From contig NZ_JBAMHQ010000002.1 in assembly GCF_037081775.1 (NCBI RefSeq), forward strand, positions 1 to 64,000: a DNA stretch of 64,000 bases. Direction: 5' to 3'. This document shows, one piece after another, positions 32,901 through 40,364 of the stretch. Source of the stretch: Haladaptatus sp. ZSTT2. GTDB lineage: Archaea; Halobacteriota; Halobacteria; Halobacteriales; Halococcaceae. The notes beneath the pieces are model-generated. The model did not search any database. It had not been told where the DNA came from and saw only the letters and a list, made by a program, of their open reading frames with translations. The first letter of the stretch is position 1, and every line of letters begins with the position of its first letter. The position numbers and the translations under genes are program-made.

Positions 32901-35398
32901 TCCGGGATGGCGAGTGCGACGCGGAGGTCGATGGTCAACACGTCGTCTTCTAAGTCGAGGACGACGACGGCTGCGAACGGCGGTTCGTCCCCACCGCCCA
33001 TCGAAGGTTTCTCCGAGAACACGTCGCCCGTCCCGGCGAGGATGATGACTGGTCCCGGTAGCAGGATGATGAGGCCGACCTTTGCGCTCCAGGACCGGGC
33101 GTCGTCCGGCGCTGAGCCGATGATGGTCGAGGCCCCAAAGCCCCACTCGTCGAGGGCGGGCACCCACTTCGAGGCGTGTGTCGTGTACGCCGGAGCCTCG
33201 TCCATGTACCAACCAGCGTAGTCGTTTGGAGCAGGCAGCGCGGGTTTGGCGTTCTGTGCGTACACCAGCCCAAGCCCGTAGAGGCCAATGCCGGAGGTGC
33301 CGAGCGGGATGCCGGGGTTGAACGAGCCGTCAATCGTGACGACGAGCGTCGTCATACCGTCTGAGCGGGCCGCAGAGAGGAGGCCAACGTCCAATCCGAG
33401 CATGTAGCTCTCGCGTTTCGTGTGGTCTGCGGGGGTTGTGGCGGTGCCGTTGCCGATGAGGAAGCCACGCAACGATCCTGCCATCGCGCCGTCCCACGAG
33501 CGCCCGTCGCCCGCCGGCGGGAGCGAAACGGCGTCCGCACCGGTCTGGAGTTCGCCGCGAGCGTAGAGCACGCCCGGGACGAGAAGGGTGACCGGCATTC
33601 CGCCACCGAGTCGGATGGAGATGGTGCCGTCGGCCGCGACGACAATGATGATGGCGTCTGGAACCCCGGCGATTGCCACGTCGCCTGCGCCTTCTGTCTC
33701 GACGCCGAGTTCGATGAGAAAGTCCGAATCTTCGGTCCTGAGTTCGACCGTCGAGATGGTGATGGCATTCCCGATGTTCGCATCTGCCTGCAGGCTCACC
33801 GCCACGTCGTCTAAATTCCAATCGACGCTGACGGGGGCTGTGGAGACGCCCGCGGCTTCGAGAGCCGCGTGGTTCGTGACGTACTCGATGGTGACGCCGC
33901 TTCCTTTGAGGCCGAGAGGCGTGTTCAAATCCGCGGCGTCTACGTCGAGAGTGAACTCTGCCGCGAGGTCGAGGTGCGCCGCGAGGACGTGCTTCCACGA
34001 GTCGGTTTGGCCAATCTGCACAGCGTCGTACGAAAAGTCGAGGTTCTCGATGGCGAATCGGTCGGTGGTGAGGATATCGGCGGCTTCGAGGGCGGCGAGC
34101 GCTCCAACGAACAGCGACGCCCCGGTGCCGCCAGCGACGGCAAGTCCCGCGAGTGCGGTGTAAATAACGCCGCGCGCACTTCCGAGGTCGTCACTCGTGA
34201 GGTCGAGCAGCGGTCCGTCTTCGGTGGCCCGCGCGACGAGGTTGAACCCGAAGCGGGCGGCGGGCGGGCGCGCTGGGTCGTAGCGAAGGTCCACCGCGAG
34301 CGTTACGTCGCCGTCGCTGCCGATGGCCGCGAGGTCGTCGCTCAGTTCCGAGAGCGCGAGGGAGACGGTGGCAGCGAGGGTTTCCGGTACCCAGTCGCGG
34401 TCGAACGCGAGCGTCAGTTCATCGAGTTTCCACACGGCATCTGCATGGCTCGGGTGATTTTCGGGGAGCGATAGCGTCACCGCGCCGACGAGGCCGCGGT
34501 GGTCGATGAGCCACTCACTGAACGTGAGGCTGGTGCCGTCTGCGGCGTCAGAGTCGAGGTCGGCAGGGAAAAACGGAAGCCACGTCTGGAGGCCCCACAC
34601 GGTGAGTTCGCCGATGTACAGCCCGCGCCACGAGGCATCGTAGCCCGGCAGGGACGCAACCGGTTCGGGCGTGCTCGTTGCAGAGAGGTCAGCCACGAGA
34701 TCGCGCAGTTCGAAGCCGACTTGTGTATCACGAAAAAGCAGTGGCGGAAGCGACACCGAATCCGGGTGTTTGAGGTCGATGCCGACACCTTCGGCCGTGT
34801 CGGCGTACAGTTCAATCTCGCCCAGTTCCACCATGGCTCGCGGGTCGTCTGGGTGTGGTTCGATGCCGACGACCTCGCCGTTCGCTTCGAGCAGCTTGCC
34901 GACTTGGAACGTCTCTTCGGGCAGCCCGATGGACGCGGTGAGGTTCGAGAGTTCGACTCGAATGTCACCGAGAGACGGCTGGTCGTCACCGCTCGTCTCG
35001 AACGCAGTGTGTGCTGCGTCGATGTCCGCAGCGGTCATCGCTTCGAGACCGAGGGCGTTTGCGGCGTCCGCAACATCCTCGGCGGTGGCGAGACTCGCCC
35101 CAAGCAGGAGCGTCCCTATTGCGGTTACGACCGGTTCTGAGGCAAGGATTAGTTCGAGGGTCGCCGTCGTCACGTCAGCATCGAGCGCGCCAAAGCCAAC
35201 GTCGAACCCGAACAGGTCGAAGGTAAGTGAAGCGTCAAGTTCGACTTGTGTCGAGAGCGTGACCGTGTCCGCGGTCCACGTTTCGTCGAAGTCGTCGAAC
35301 GTGAGATGGTCAAACAGACCCCCCGCGTCTGGGAGTTCGTCGAACGGAAACCACCCCGGAAACAGCAGACTTGCATCACGAATGAGTGTCGACGACAT
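29906..35398 (-). CDS. 1830-aa giant beta-rich protein, possibly DUF6603-like, unknown function
   Basis: First gene of the operon and the longest in the window. The N-terminal 1080 residues are almost wholly alternating hydrophobic and acidic beta-strand-like segments with glycine turns (IGLYGLGLVYAQN, AKVGLIILLPGPVIILAGTGD, ALALGGEASIDWGLKSSVLKIYWYAEAGFHLGV). The pattern reminds me of uncharacterised DUF6603-type proteins, but I cannot confirm this. After a Cys/Arg-containing junction (VDCQLRPRNRREAH) the C-terminal 700 residues look like Ig-like beta domains with helical inserts. There is no Sec/Tat signal and no clear transmembrane helix. The ATG at 35398 has an AT-rich promoter centred about 23 bases upstream, so the transcript is probably leaderless. 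The next gene overlaps by ATGA. Confidence 0.78.
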   Translation of the reverse strand: MSSTLIRDASLLFPGWFPFDELPDAGGLFDHLTFDDFDETWTADTVTLSTQVELDASLTFDLFGFDVGFGALDADVTTATLELILASEPVVTAIGTLLLGASLATAEDVADAANALGLEAMTAADIDAAHTAFETSGDDQPSLGDIRVELSNLTASIGLPEETFQVGKLLEANGEVVGIEPHPDDPRAMVELGEIELYADTAEGVGIDLKHPDSVSLPPLLFRDTQVGFELRDLVADLSATSTPEPVASLPGYDASWRGLYIGELTVWGLQTWLPFFPADLDSDAADGTSLTFSEWLIDHRGLVGAVTLSLPENHPSHADAVWKLDELTLAFDRDWVPETLAATVSLALSELSDDLAAIGSDGDVTLAVDLRYDPARPPAARFGFNLVARATEDGPLLDLTSDDLGSARGVIYTALAGLAVAGGTGASLFVGALAALEAADILTTDRFAIENLDFSYDAVQIGQTDSWKHVLAAHLDLAAEFTLDVDAADLNTPLGLKGSGVTIEYVTNHAALEAAGVSTAPVSVDWNLDDVAVSLQADANIGNAITISTVELRTEDSDFLIELGVETEGAGDVAIAGVPDAIIIVVAADGTISIRLGGGMPVTLLVPGVLYARGELQTGADAVSLPPAGDGRSWDGAMAGSLRGFLIGNGTATTPADHTKRESYMLGLDVGLLSAARSDGMTTLVVTIDGSFNPGIPLGTSGIGLYGLGLVYAQNAKPALPAPNDYAGWYMDEAPAYTTHASKWVPALDEWGFGASTIIGSAPDDARSWSAKVGLIILLPGPVIILAGTGDVFSEKPSMGGGDEPPFAAVVVLDLEDDVLTIDLRVALAIPEGDGPDLVTVTIPVEIFVNLADASDFHLYMGRYAPPEARVIAEALGMLDLSAYLMLDGSPITGLPTVDPLPGLALALGGEASIDWGLKSSVLKIYWYAEAGFHLGVSLADPPLLVGLVEIEGGIVVKVFGFGFDLGVFARLAGRAPTPFELTGEVGVKIDLPWPFDDINTSVSVTFGPGGDLPDAPNPLVDCQLRPRNRREAHSLLDAAADGGLTDVPIDPVFALSFDAPINGIGSVGSFTAATADGGADVWKVVTTEQAETQGVERRHRIGYRYELTDCTVKNVETGDTVADAPATWTPGGDAASASGAAAASGGQPARKDLLLFTHEATYLNRTVGLGGELSKRQTREWDPCFLKKPQARLAYDATGLPAGDDLTTPLKLTEAFRDTVGDPPVWGRVAPEGSAAARRMVDAAVVEGSVVRPPFEPAQAPRQPLQRDRLLGVPQVLPRSAQGLAFVNHLIGPEPQVNRLSAVEGEPADIPSLVDPLDIVLPAHEHAEVQLLVADDVQIVAIGLVDGDPATGRLPLTPLGQSFPLQGVTGTPPDTDKGWRFYGCAPPRPVDAIRLFAVRPPTLPHVPAALSAMAASVLSVEVRYGDRTNRAERDTLTELTADLVDATLRGEHLDMLAPGTEYELSMTVEATHAEQWGDDPVKVGDPAGSFTETISFTTAGNPPSTLRGTDDPDRTRDDWDIHALPDGSVPHYTESPATVTFRSARTLATYTAYGDALALRFVDEHGVDLFERADAIAERAADLPAEQAVWRSTLESLNCVDDRVGELWREATATIASLLEPATRYVTTLHRIDAAAPLSTIDWETAPAVYTWRFTTSRWASPGAHLASHELVDELTDTLPNAAGLRTATTAAATPETTVGEVTIDDGALDHLLFETLGLPPRRPPETPEAIRVWRWNPTTDDAAPVALVLDGPEPLLRDGVTLTVRQGSRALTGRFVTGESGARILFVPDAGELVAGQPARVTLSSTTQPLNVPFPMRPSVLSPGGAP

Positions 35399-35413
35399 TA
35401 ACAGTGTATTATC

Positions 35414-35428
35414 CTAATAATTAATAAC
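35414..35428 (-). promoter_or_regulatory. AT-rich promoter of the giant-protein operon
   Basis: Read leftward, TTATTAATTATTAGG is centred about 23 bases before the ATG at 35398 within otherwise GC-rich DNA. The distance predicts a transcript starting at or next to the start codon. No other promoter is obvious inside the three-gene unit. Confidence 0.55.
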
Positions 35429-35637
35429 AAGGTATTACGAAAGGTTGTCAGAACGGGCTGAGTGGCCTCGTGGGCCGCATCTCATTTTTTCGAGAGGTTA
35501 ATCCGGACAGTGCAGCGCCGTGGCTGCCATCGGCACATTCCAGTCTTGTCCGTTACGAGCGACGCAGTGCGTTCATCCCGACTGGCAGGACACAATTGAG
35601 AAGTTCGGTGAGGAAGGTTGCACCGGAGACGCGAGTC

Positions 35638-36273
35638 TTACCGACGTTGGGACGGAACACGGAGCACCTGGAATCGACCGGCGACCAAGCCCAAAATCGC
35701 ACCTGTGAGATGGGCAATGAGCGCGCTGCCGGGGGCGCTGAAGGCGATGGTGAGCGCGCCAGCCACCACGGCGACGACCACCAACAACACCCGCGGAGGG
35801 ACGCGAAGTCGAGCGAGGGCGGCAGCGGAGGCAGGATTGCCCGCGATGACGTACCCAACGAGCGCGAACGCCGCACCACTCGCGCCGAGCACGGCCGTGG
35901 GCTGGCCAAGAACACCACCGACCAAGACCTCTGCAACGCCCGCAAGCGCGCCAGTGGTGATGAAAAAGAGGTGGAATCTGAGCCGGGTCGTAGACCAGGC
36001 GACGAAGCTGCCCGCGAGAACGATGATGATTGCGTTCGACAGCAGGTGGCCTGGCCCCGCGTGTGCGTAAACGCTCGTAACGAGCGCCCACGGCGGGTTC
36101 AACAGTGGGGGCGCGAGAATGAACAGGCCGCTTAGCCCCACGAGCACGCTTGCCCACGTGAGCGTCGAGACGACGAGCATGGCCCCCAAGGTCTGGACGA
36201 TGGGGTTCTCAGCGATGGAGCCGAGCCACGAGTCGGACGTCCGCGTGTCAAGTGAGTCTGCGTAGGAAGACAC
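35638..36273 (-). CDS. Rhomboid-family intramembrane serine protease
   Basis: A 211-aa membrane protein with about six hydrophobic segments. The rhomboid catalytic dyad is present: S132 in GASG (VLGASGAAFALVGY) and H188 in AHLTG. The supporting HAGPGHLLSN motif (H71, H76, N80) is in the second helix. Such proteases cut transmembrane helices of substrate proteins within the membrane. The start is a GTG at 36273, with a TATA-like TCTATTAC (read leftward) about 33 bases upstream. It precedes the giant-protein operon on the same strand with a 239-base gap containing that operon's own promoter, so co-transcription is not required. Confidence 0.88.
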   Translation of the reverse strand: MSSYADSLDTRTSDSWLGSIAENPIVQTLGAMLVVSTLTWASVLVGLSGLFILAPPLLNPPWALVTSVYAHAGPGHLLSNAIIIVLAGSFVAWSTTRLRFHLFFITTGALAGVAEVLVGGVLGQPTAVLGASGAAFALVGYVIAGNPASAAALARLRVPPRVLLVVVAVVAGALTIAFSAPGSALIAHLTGAILGLVAGRFQVLRVPSQRR

Positions 36274-37368
36274 GATACACCCTGTAGTAGGACGCCCCTG
36301 CGTAATAGATTCATGTCTCGCCTATGTGGGCGAGACGCCAACAAAGTAACCTGACCACCATAATATAAATATTCAAGTATAGAAAAATATTTGAATGATT
36401 CAGAGATGGTCAGGGCCTCCGAATTCGCCCGGCAGTTTGTGAGAGGACGAGAGAATCCGTTTAATACCCTCTGAAAGCCGTAAATGGGCGAATATTGTTA
36501 GGTGCAGATGTACAGAGGAAAAATTGGGAAAGGAATATTAAAGTCGAAAAATTATTCGATTGAAAGCAGTAGTAGATAGAAACAGGAATGAATATGCGAT
36601 AGTAGATTAATATCGAAGAAAATTGGCCATACGAAGATATATTGTCCGGTTGGTGAATAAGATAAATGTTTTGTTAGGTAGAAGATTCTACCATATTTAA
36701 TAGATTTTAAGTTCGTGGTTTCAACAGAGTGTCGGACGATCAAACGGCGAGTATTGCGAGTGTGAATTTGGGTATTCCGAACGCGCCAGTGAAGAAACGA
36801 TATTCGTCCAACAAGTTCGCTGAAGTTGTGAAAAATGGCAACATAGTGTTCGATTGCATCGATAAATGTAGATAAATATATGAGTCTCTAGTATAACCTC
36901 TGATTGCATTAACCCCCAATCATTACAAGCGTATGTTTGTAATGCCTATGCCAGCGTACAGCCTCCAAGAGATGGTAGACCGACTACGTGGACTTGAGTG
37001 GGAGGCGTGGTGACTGATGAGAACACCACGAGTAGGTGCACCGAAAAATGCAGCACGAAAGCCAGACAGTTCCGTGTGGGAGTGTGGATAAGAGAACGCT
37101 GTTGCCAGCTAGCAGCCGATTCAGCGTCGAGGGTGGGAGAGGTTCAACCACACGGATTACCGGCTCTCGTGGAGTCGCAGTCATGTTCGGCATATCCGAA
37201 TAGATGGTGGAACGTTGGTCGGATTTCGGGTCCAGAGCGCGCAATTCGATAGGTGATGATAGCCTACGCCCGTAGAAATTGGGAGGAGCAATCGAAGGTT
37301 GGGCGGTCTACAGGTTGCGTTTGGAATAACCGAATCTGTTATGGTTGTTGATGAGAGTACTGTGAACT
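36274..37368. other. Gene-free region, AT-rich from about 36350 to 36920
   Basis: About 1.1 kb without a supported gene. The left half is strikingly AT-rich for this genome, with runs such as ATAATATAAATATTC, ATATATTG and AATATATGAG and several short palindromes. The right half (about 36950-37368) has a more normal composition, but its frames are short and unlike known proteins. A 23-codon frame at 36942-37013 (MPMPAYSLQEMVDRL...) is visible but unsupported. The region may be an old insertion or plasmid remnant, a replication-type AT-rich element, or the regulatory region of the IclR gene. I cannot tell which. Confidence 0.55.
36921..36944. repeat. Perfect inverted repeat CATTACAA-N8-TTGTAATG
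   Basis: Two eight-base arms separated by GCGTATGT lie at the right edge of the AT-rich region, about 425 bases before the IclR gene. The size suits a dimeric regulator's operator, but no promoter is clearly attached. Confidence 0.45.
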
Positions 37369-38127
37369 ATGAGCACGGGAGTTCCGGTGAAGACGACAAA
37401 AAAGTCGTTCGAAGTCATAGACCAGTTGGTGGCACTCGAAAAAGCGTCGCTCAACGAGCTAACCGAAACCCTCGATATGCCAAAAGGAACGCTTCATGGC
37501 CACCTAAAGACGTTGTGTGAGCTTGGCATGGTCATCAACGACCGAGGAACGTATCGACCCTCGATGCGATTTTTAAACTACGGAACCCGCATACGGAACA
37601 ACAACAAGCTGTTCCAAGCCGCGAGAAGCGAGTTGAATCAACTCTCGCAAGAGACCGGTGAGCACGCAACGCTCATCATCGAAGAACAAGGACGCGGCGT
37701 CATCTACTACATCGTCGAAGGGAATCATCCGACGAAACTCATCACGCGAGCGGGTATCAGAACGTACCTCCACACGAACGCCTGTGGGAAGGCAATCCTC
37801 GCCGACATGAGCCGCGAGCGCGTCGAACAAATCATCGCAGAACAGGGCTTGCCAGCCCAGACCAATCACACGATTACCGACCGCGAACGTCTCTTCGAGG
37901 AACTGGAGCGGGTTCGCGAACAGGGCTACGCGACGAACGAAGATGAGGCGCTCAAAGGAATGAAAGCCGTCGGCGCATCGGTGCAGAACACCGAAGACGA
38001 AGTCATCGGAGCCGTGTCGGTTTTCGGCCCGGCAAGACGCATCGACAACACCCGGCTCACGACGGAGCTGTCACAGCGCATTCGCGAAGCAGCGAACGTT
38101 ATCGAAGTGAACTACAACTACGAGTGA
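37369..38127 (+). CDS. IclR-family transcriptional regulator
   Basis: A 252-aa regulator. Residues 1-70 form the winged helix-turn-helix (FEVIDQLVALEKASLNELTETLDMPKGTLHGHLKTLCELGMV). Residues about 80-250 form the GAF-like IclR effector domain (HTNACGKAILADMSRERVEQII, EALKGMKAVGASV, AVSVFGPARRI). IclR proteins usually respond to an aromatic or short-chain acid and control nearby catabolic genes. It precedes MaoC and the binding-protein gene on the same strand and is the obvious candidate controller of block 3. Confidence 0.93.
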   Translation: MSTGVPVKTTKKSFEVIDQLVALEKASLNELTETLDMPKGTLHGHLKTLCELGMVINDRGTYRPSMRFLNYGTRIRNNNKLFQAARSELNQLSQETGEHATLIIEEQGRGVIYYIVEGNHPTKLITRAGIRTYLHTNACGKAILADMSRERVEQIIAEQGLPAQTNHTITDRERLFEELERVREQGYATNEDEALKGMKAVGASVQNTEDEVIGAVSVFGPARRIDNTRLTTELSQRIREAANVIEVNYNYE

Positions 38128-38163
38128 GCGCTGGGGCGACGTTTTTGCGACAGGGGGTGACAG

Positions 38164-38170
38164 CTTTATA
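38164..38170 (+). promoter_or_regulatory. TATA-like box for the MaoC gene
   Basis: CTTTATA is centred 29 bases before the ATG at 38196, consistent with a leaderless start. Confidence 0.5.
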
Positions 38171-38195
38171 GCTGTGTGAACAAGTGACAGCCTGT

Positions 38196-38651
38196 ATGGC
38201 CTCAAAGTATTTCGAGGACTTCGAGCAGTCGCACGGAGAGTCGTTTGAATCCCACGGTCGGACGGTCACAGAAGCGGACATCGTGAACTTCGCAGGCGTC
38301 GGTGCGGAGTTTCATCCCCTGCACATGGATGCTGAGTTCGCGGCCGAGACGCACTTCGGGAAACGAATCGCCCCGGCTGGGTTGACCATCTCGATGGCGC
38401 TTGGATTGCTGTCTTCGATTGGGCTCACCGACGAGTCTGGAATTGGCCTCTATGGTTTCGACCGCGTTCGGTTCCCTGGCCCAGTGTTCATCGACGACAC
38501 GCTCACGGTGGTCTGTACCGTTGGAGAGACAGAATCCAGAGAAAAACTCGACGGTGGGTTGGTGACGCTCAAAATCGACGTCCAGAAACAGACCGGCGAT
38601 ACAGTGCTTGCCTACGACCACAAAGTGCTCATCCAGTCGAAAGAAGCGTAA
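38196..38651 (+). CDS. MaoC-family (R)-specific enoyl-CoA hydratase-like protein
   Basis: A 151-aa hot-dog-fold protein of the MaoC dehydratase family. The active-site region reads FAGVGAEFHPLHMDAEFA. The His (H43) is kept, while the usual Asp of GDxNPxH is Glu (E38), so catalysis should be tested. Members hydrate enoyl-CoA thioesters or dehydrate malyl-CoA-type esters. A CitE-like lyase at the right end of the window would suit such a partner, but the two genes are far apart. The ATG at 38196 (MASKYFEDF) is chosen over one four codons earlier because of the correctly spaced TATA-like box. Confidence 0.85.
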   Translation: MASKYFEDFEQSHGESFESHGRTVTEADIVNFAGVGAEFHPLHMDAEFAAETHFGKRIAPAGLTISMALGLLSSIGLTDESGIGLYGFDRVRFPGPVFIDDTLTVVCTVGETESREKLDGGLVTLKIDVQKQTGDTVLAYDHKVLIQSKEA

Positions 38652-38778
38652 CGAAGAATCTGAGACAAGCGCTGTTGCGCGCATAACAGCGGGAGAGAGC
38701 CACTGCGTTGAATTGTCAGCGACGCTAAAAACACAAACGTTATTGTGGTGTGTGGTAACTTTACACAGGGACTCGGAA

Positions 38779-40173
38779 ATGAAAGAGTCAAATACAACTT
38801 CCACAAGGGCAACGGCAGACGCATCACGGCCGATTCGACGGCGAAAATTCCTCAAGGCGACAGGCGCCGGCGCCATCACAGCGGCGTTCGCCGGGTGTAC
38901 CGGCAACGGCGATGGGAACGGAGGTGGCAACGGGGATGGTGGTAATGGTGGTACCGACGGAGGTGGCGGCACGACAACCGGACAGACGATGTCCGGGCCG
39001 ATTAAAATCGGCTTGCTTGCACCGCTTCGCAACATCTCGCTTGGCCGGTCGTACGAACAAGCAGGGCTGTTGCTCGAAAAGCAAATCAACGACGGCGGTG
39101 GACTCCTCGGTGCTGATGTCGAAGTCATCATCAAGGATTCTGAGTACAACGCTTCGACCGCCCGTGAGAAGTATCGTGAGTTGATTCTGCAGGATGAAGT
39201 CGATGTAACCTTCGGCATCATCGGGTCTGAATCGATGCAAGTGATTTTCGACGAAATCGCAAGCAACCAACAAATCTTCATCACCAGCGGCACGGGTGAC
39301 GTGGAGTTCTCAAAGCGCATCCACGACGACTACGACCGGTACAAGTACATCTTCCGCTCGCACCAGGCGGGCGTGACCCAAGGGCTGAACTTGGCCAGAA
39401 TCCACGAAAAGCTCGCGCAGGACGAAGGCATCACGTCCGTTGCCCTCCTCCAAGAAGACATCCAGGGGTACGCCGCAAACGGTGAAGTGTTCCGCGCGAA
39501 CATCCCCGACGGCGTCTCCATCGAGGTTGACGAGAAGTTCGCTGCAGGGACAGAAGACTACCGTCCGCTGCTCGAACAGGCAAGCCGGGCAGATGTGGAC
39601 TTCACGTGGATGTGGTCGTCACAGACCGGAGCCACGATGATCAACCAGTGGTCGAGAATGCAGCCCAACTTCGGGCTTGGCGGTGTCGCAATCAGTGCGA
39701 CCGACCCCAACTTCGGGAAAAACGTCGAGGGGGCAGAGTCGTTCTTAGGGATGATTCCGGGCTGTGTCGCCACCTACCAACCGACCGAACTGACGACGCA
39801 GTTCCAAGAACAACACATGGAGATGTTCGACGAACTCCCACCGTTCTACACCGGCTACACGACCTACGACGCGATTTGGACGTGGGTGCAGGCAGTGCGC
39901 GAAGCGGGGACCATCGAGGTAGACCCGGTCATCACTGCCCTCGAAGAAAACGAGTTCGAAGGCACCCAAGGTGTCGTAGACTACCTCGGCCCAGACGAGG
40001 ACGCGGACAACGACGACCCACAGTTCCCCCACGACCCACGCTACGGAGAGGACTACGTCATTCCTCCGGGCTACCAGTGGCGGACAGTCGACGGCGAACC
40101 AACACAGGTCATCACGTGGCCGCCGAAATTCGCGGAAGGCAGTTACGAGTGGCCAGAATGGGTCAGTCGATAG
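38779..40173 (+). CDS. Branched-chain-type ABC transporter substrate-binding lipoprotein (copy 3)
   Basis: A 464-aa solute-binding protein of the LivK/amide-urea type. The Tat signal has Arg residues at 20-22 and a lipobox ending at C40 (AAFAGC). A Gly/Asn/Asp linker follows to about residue 70, then the type I binding fold (IKIGLLAPLRNISLGRSYEQAG, IIKDSEYNASTAREKYREL). It differs clearly from the block 1 binding proteins. The start at 38779 (MKESNTT) leaves a normal signal; the frame is open upstream but overlaps MaoC. It probably feeds the LivGFHM transporter at 42415-46055 on the other strand. Confidence 0.9.
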   Translation: MKESNTTSTRATADASRPIRRRKFLKATGAGAITAAFAGCTGNGDGNGGGNGDGGNGGTDGGGGTTTGQTMSGPIKIGLLAPLRNISLGRSYEQAGLLLEKQINDGGGLLGADVEVIIKDSEYNASTAREKYRELILQDEVDVTFGIIGSESMQVIFDEIASNQQIFITSGTGDVEFSKRIHDDYDRYKYIFRSHQAGVTQGLNLARIHEKLAQDEGITSVALLQEDIQGYAANGEVFRANIPDGVSIEVDEKFAAGTEDYRPLLEQASRADVDFTWMWSSQTGATMINQWSRMQPNFGLGGVAISATDPNFGKNVEGAESFLGMIPGCVATYQPTELTTQFQEQHMEMFDELPPFYTGYTTYDAIWTWVQAVREAGTIEVDPVITALEENEFEGTQGVVDYLGPDEDADNDDPQFPHDPRYGEDYVIPPGYQWRTVDGEPTQVITWPPKFAEGSYEWPEWVSR

Positions 40174-40331
40174 ACCGGTTCGACCTCGACACACGGTGGC
40201 GACCAGAGACACCGTTTTGGCTTCCTTCGTCCTCGTTTCCAACGCTATAGTCAATCGAAATCGAGTTTGCGATATCCGCCGGAATCGACCGCCTTGAGCC
40301 ACTGCACCGCGGATAACTCCTCGCCCGAACG

Positions 40332-40339
40332 CTTAATAG
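40332..40339 (+). promoter_or_regulatory. TATA-like box for the amidohydrolase-Rieske pair
   Basis: CTTAATAG is centred 30 bases before the ATG at 40365, as for a leaderless transcript. Confidence 0.5.
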
Positions 40340-40364
40340 ATTGTGACACAATGCCACACACAGT

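Noticed and set aside
23311-35398. Reading the giant operon as a prophage or contractile-injection gene cluster
   Set aside because: No capsid, portal, terminase, sheath, tube, baseplate or AAA ATPase gene is visible on either side.
36942-37013. 23-codon frame MPMPAYSLQEMVDRL... beside the inverted repeat
   Set aside because: Too short to support on its own, with no ribosome site; it could be a relic, but nothing identifies it.
36984-37244. Minus-strand 86-codon frame in the gene-free region
   Set aside because: No recognisable motif, Cys-rich and non-halophilic composition, and no promoter-like element.
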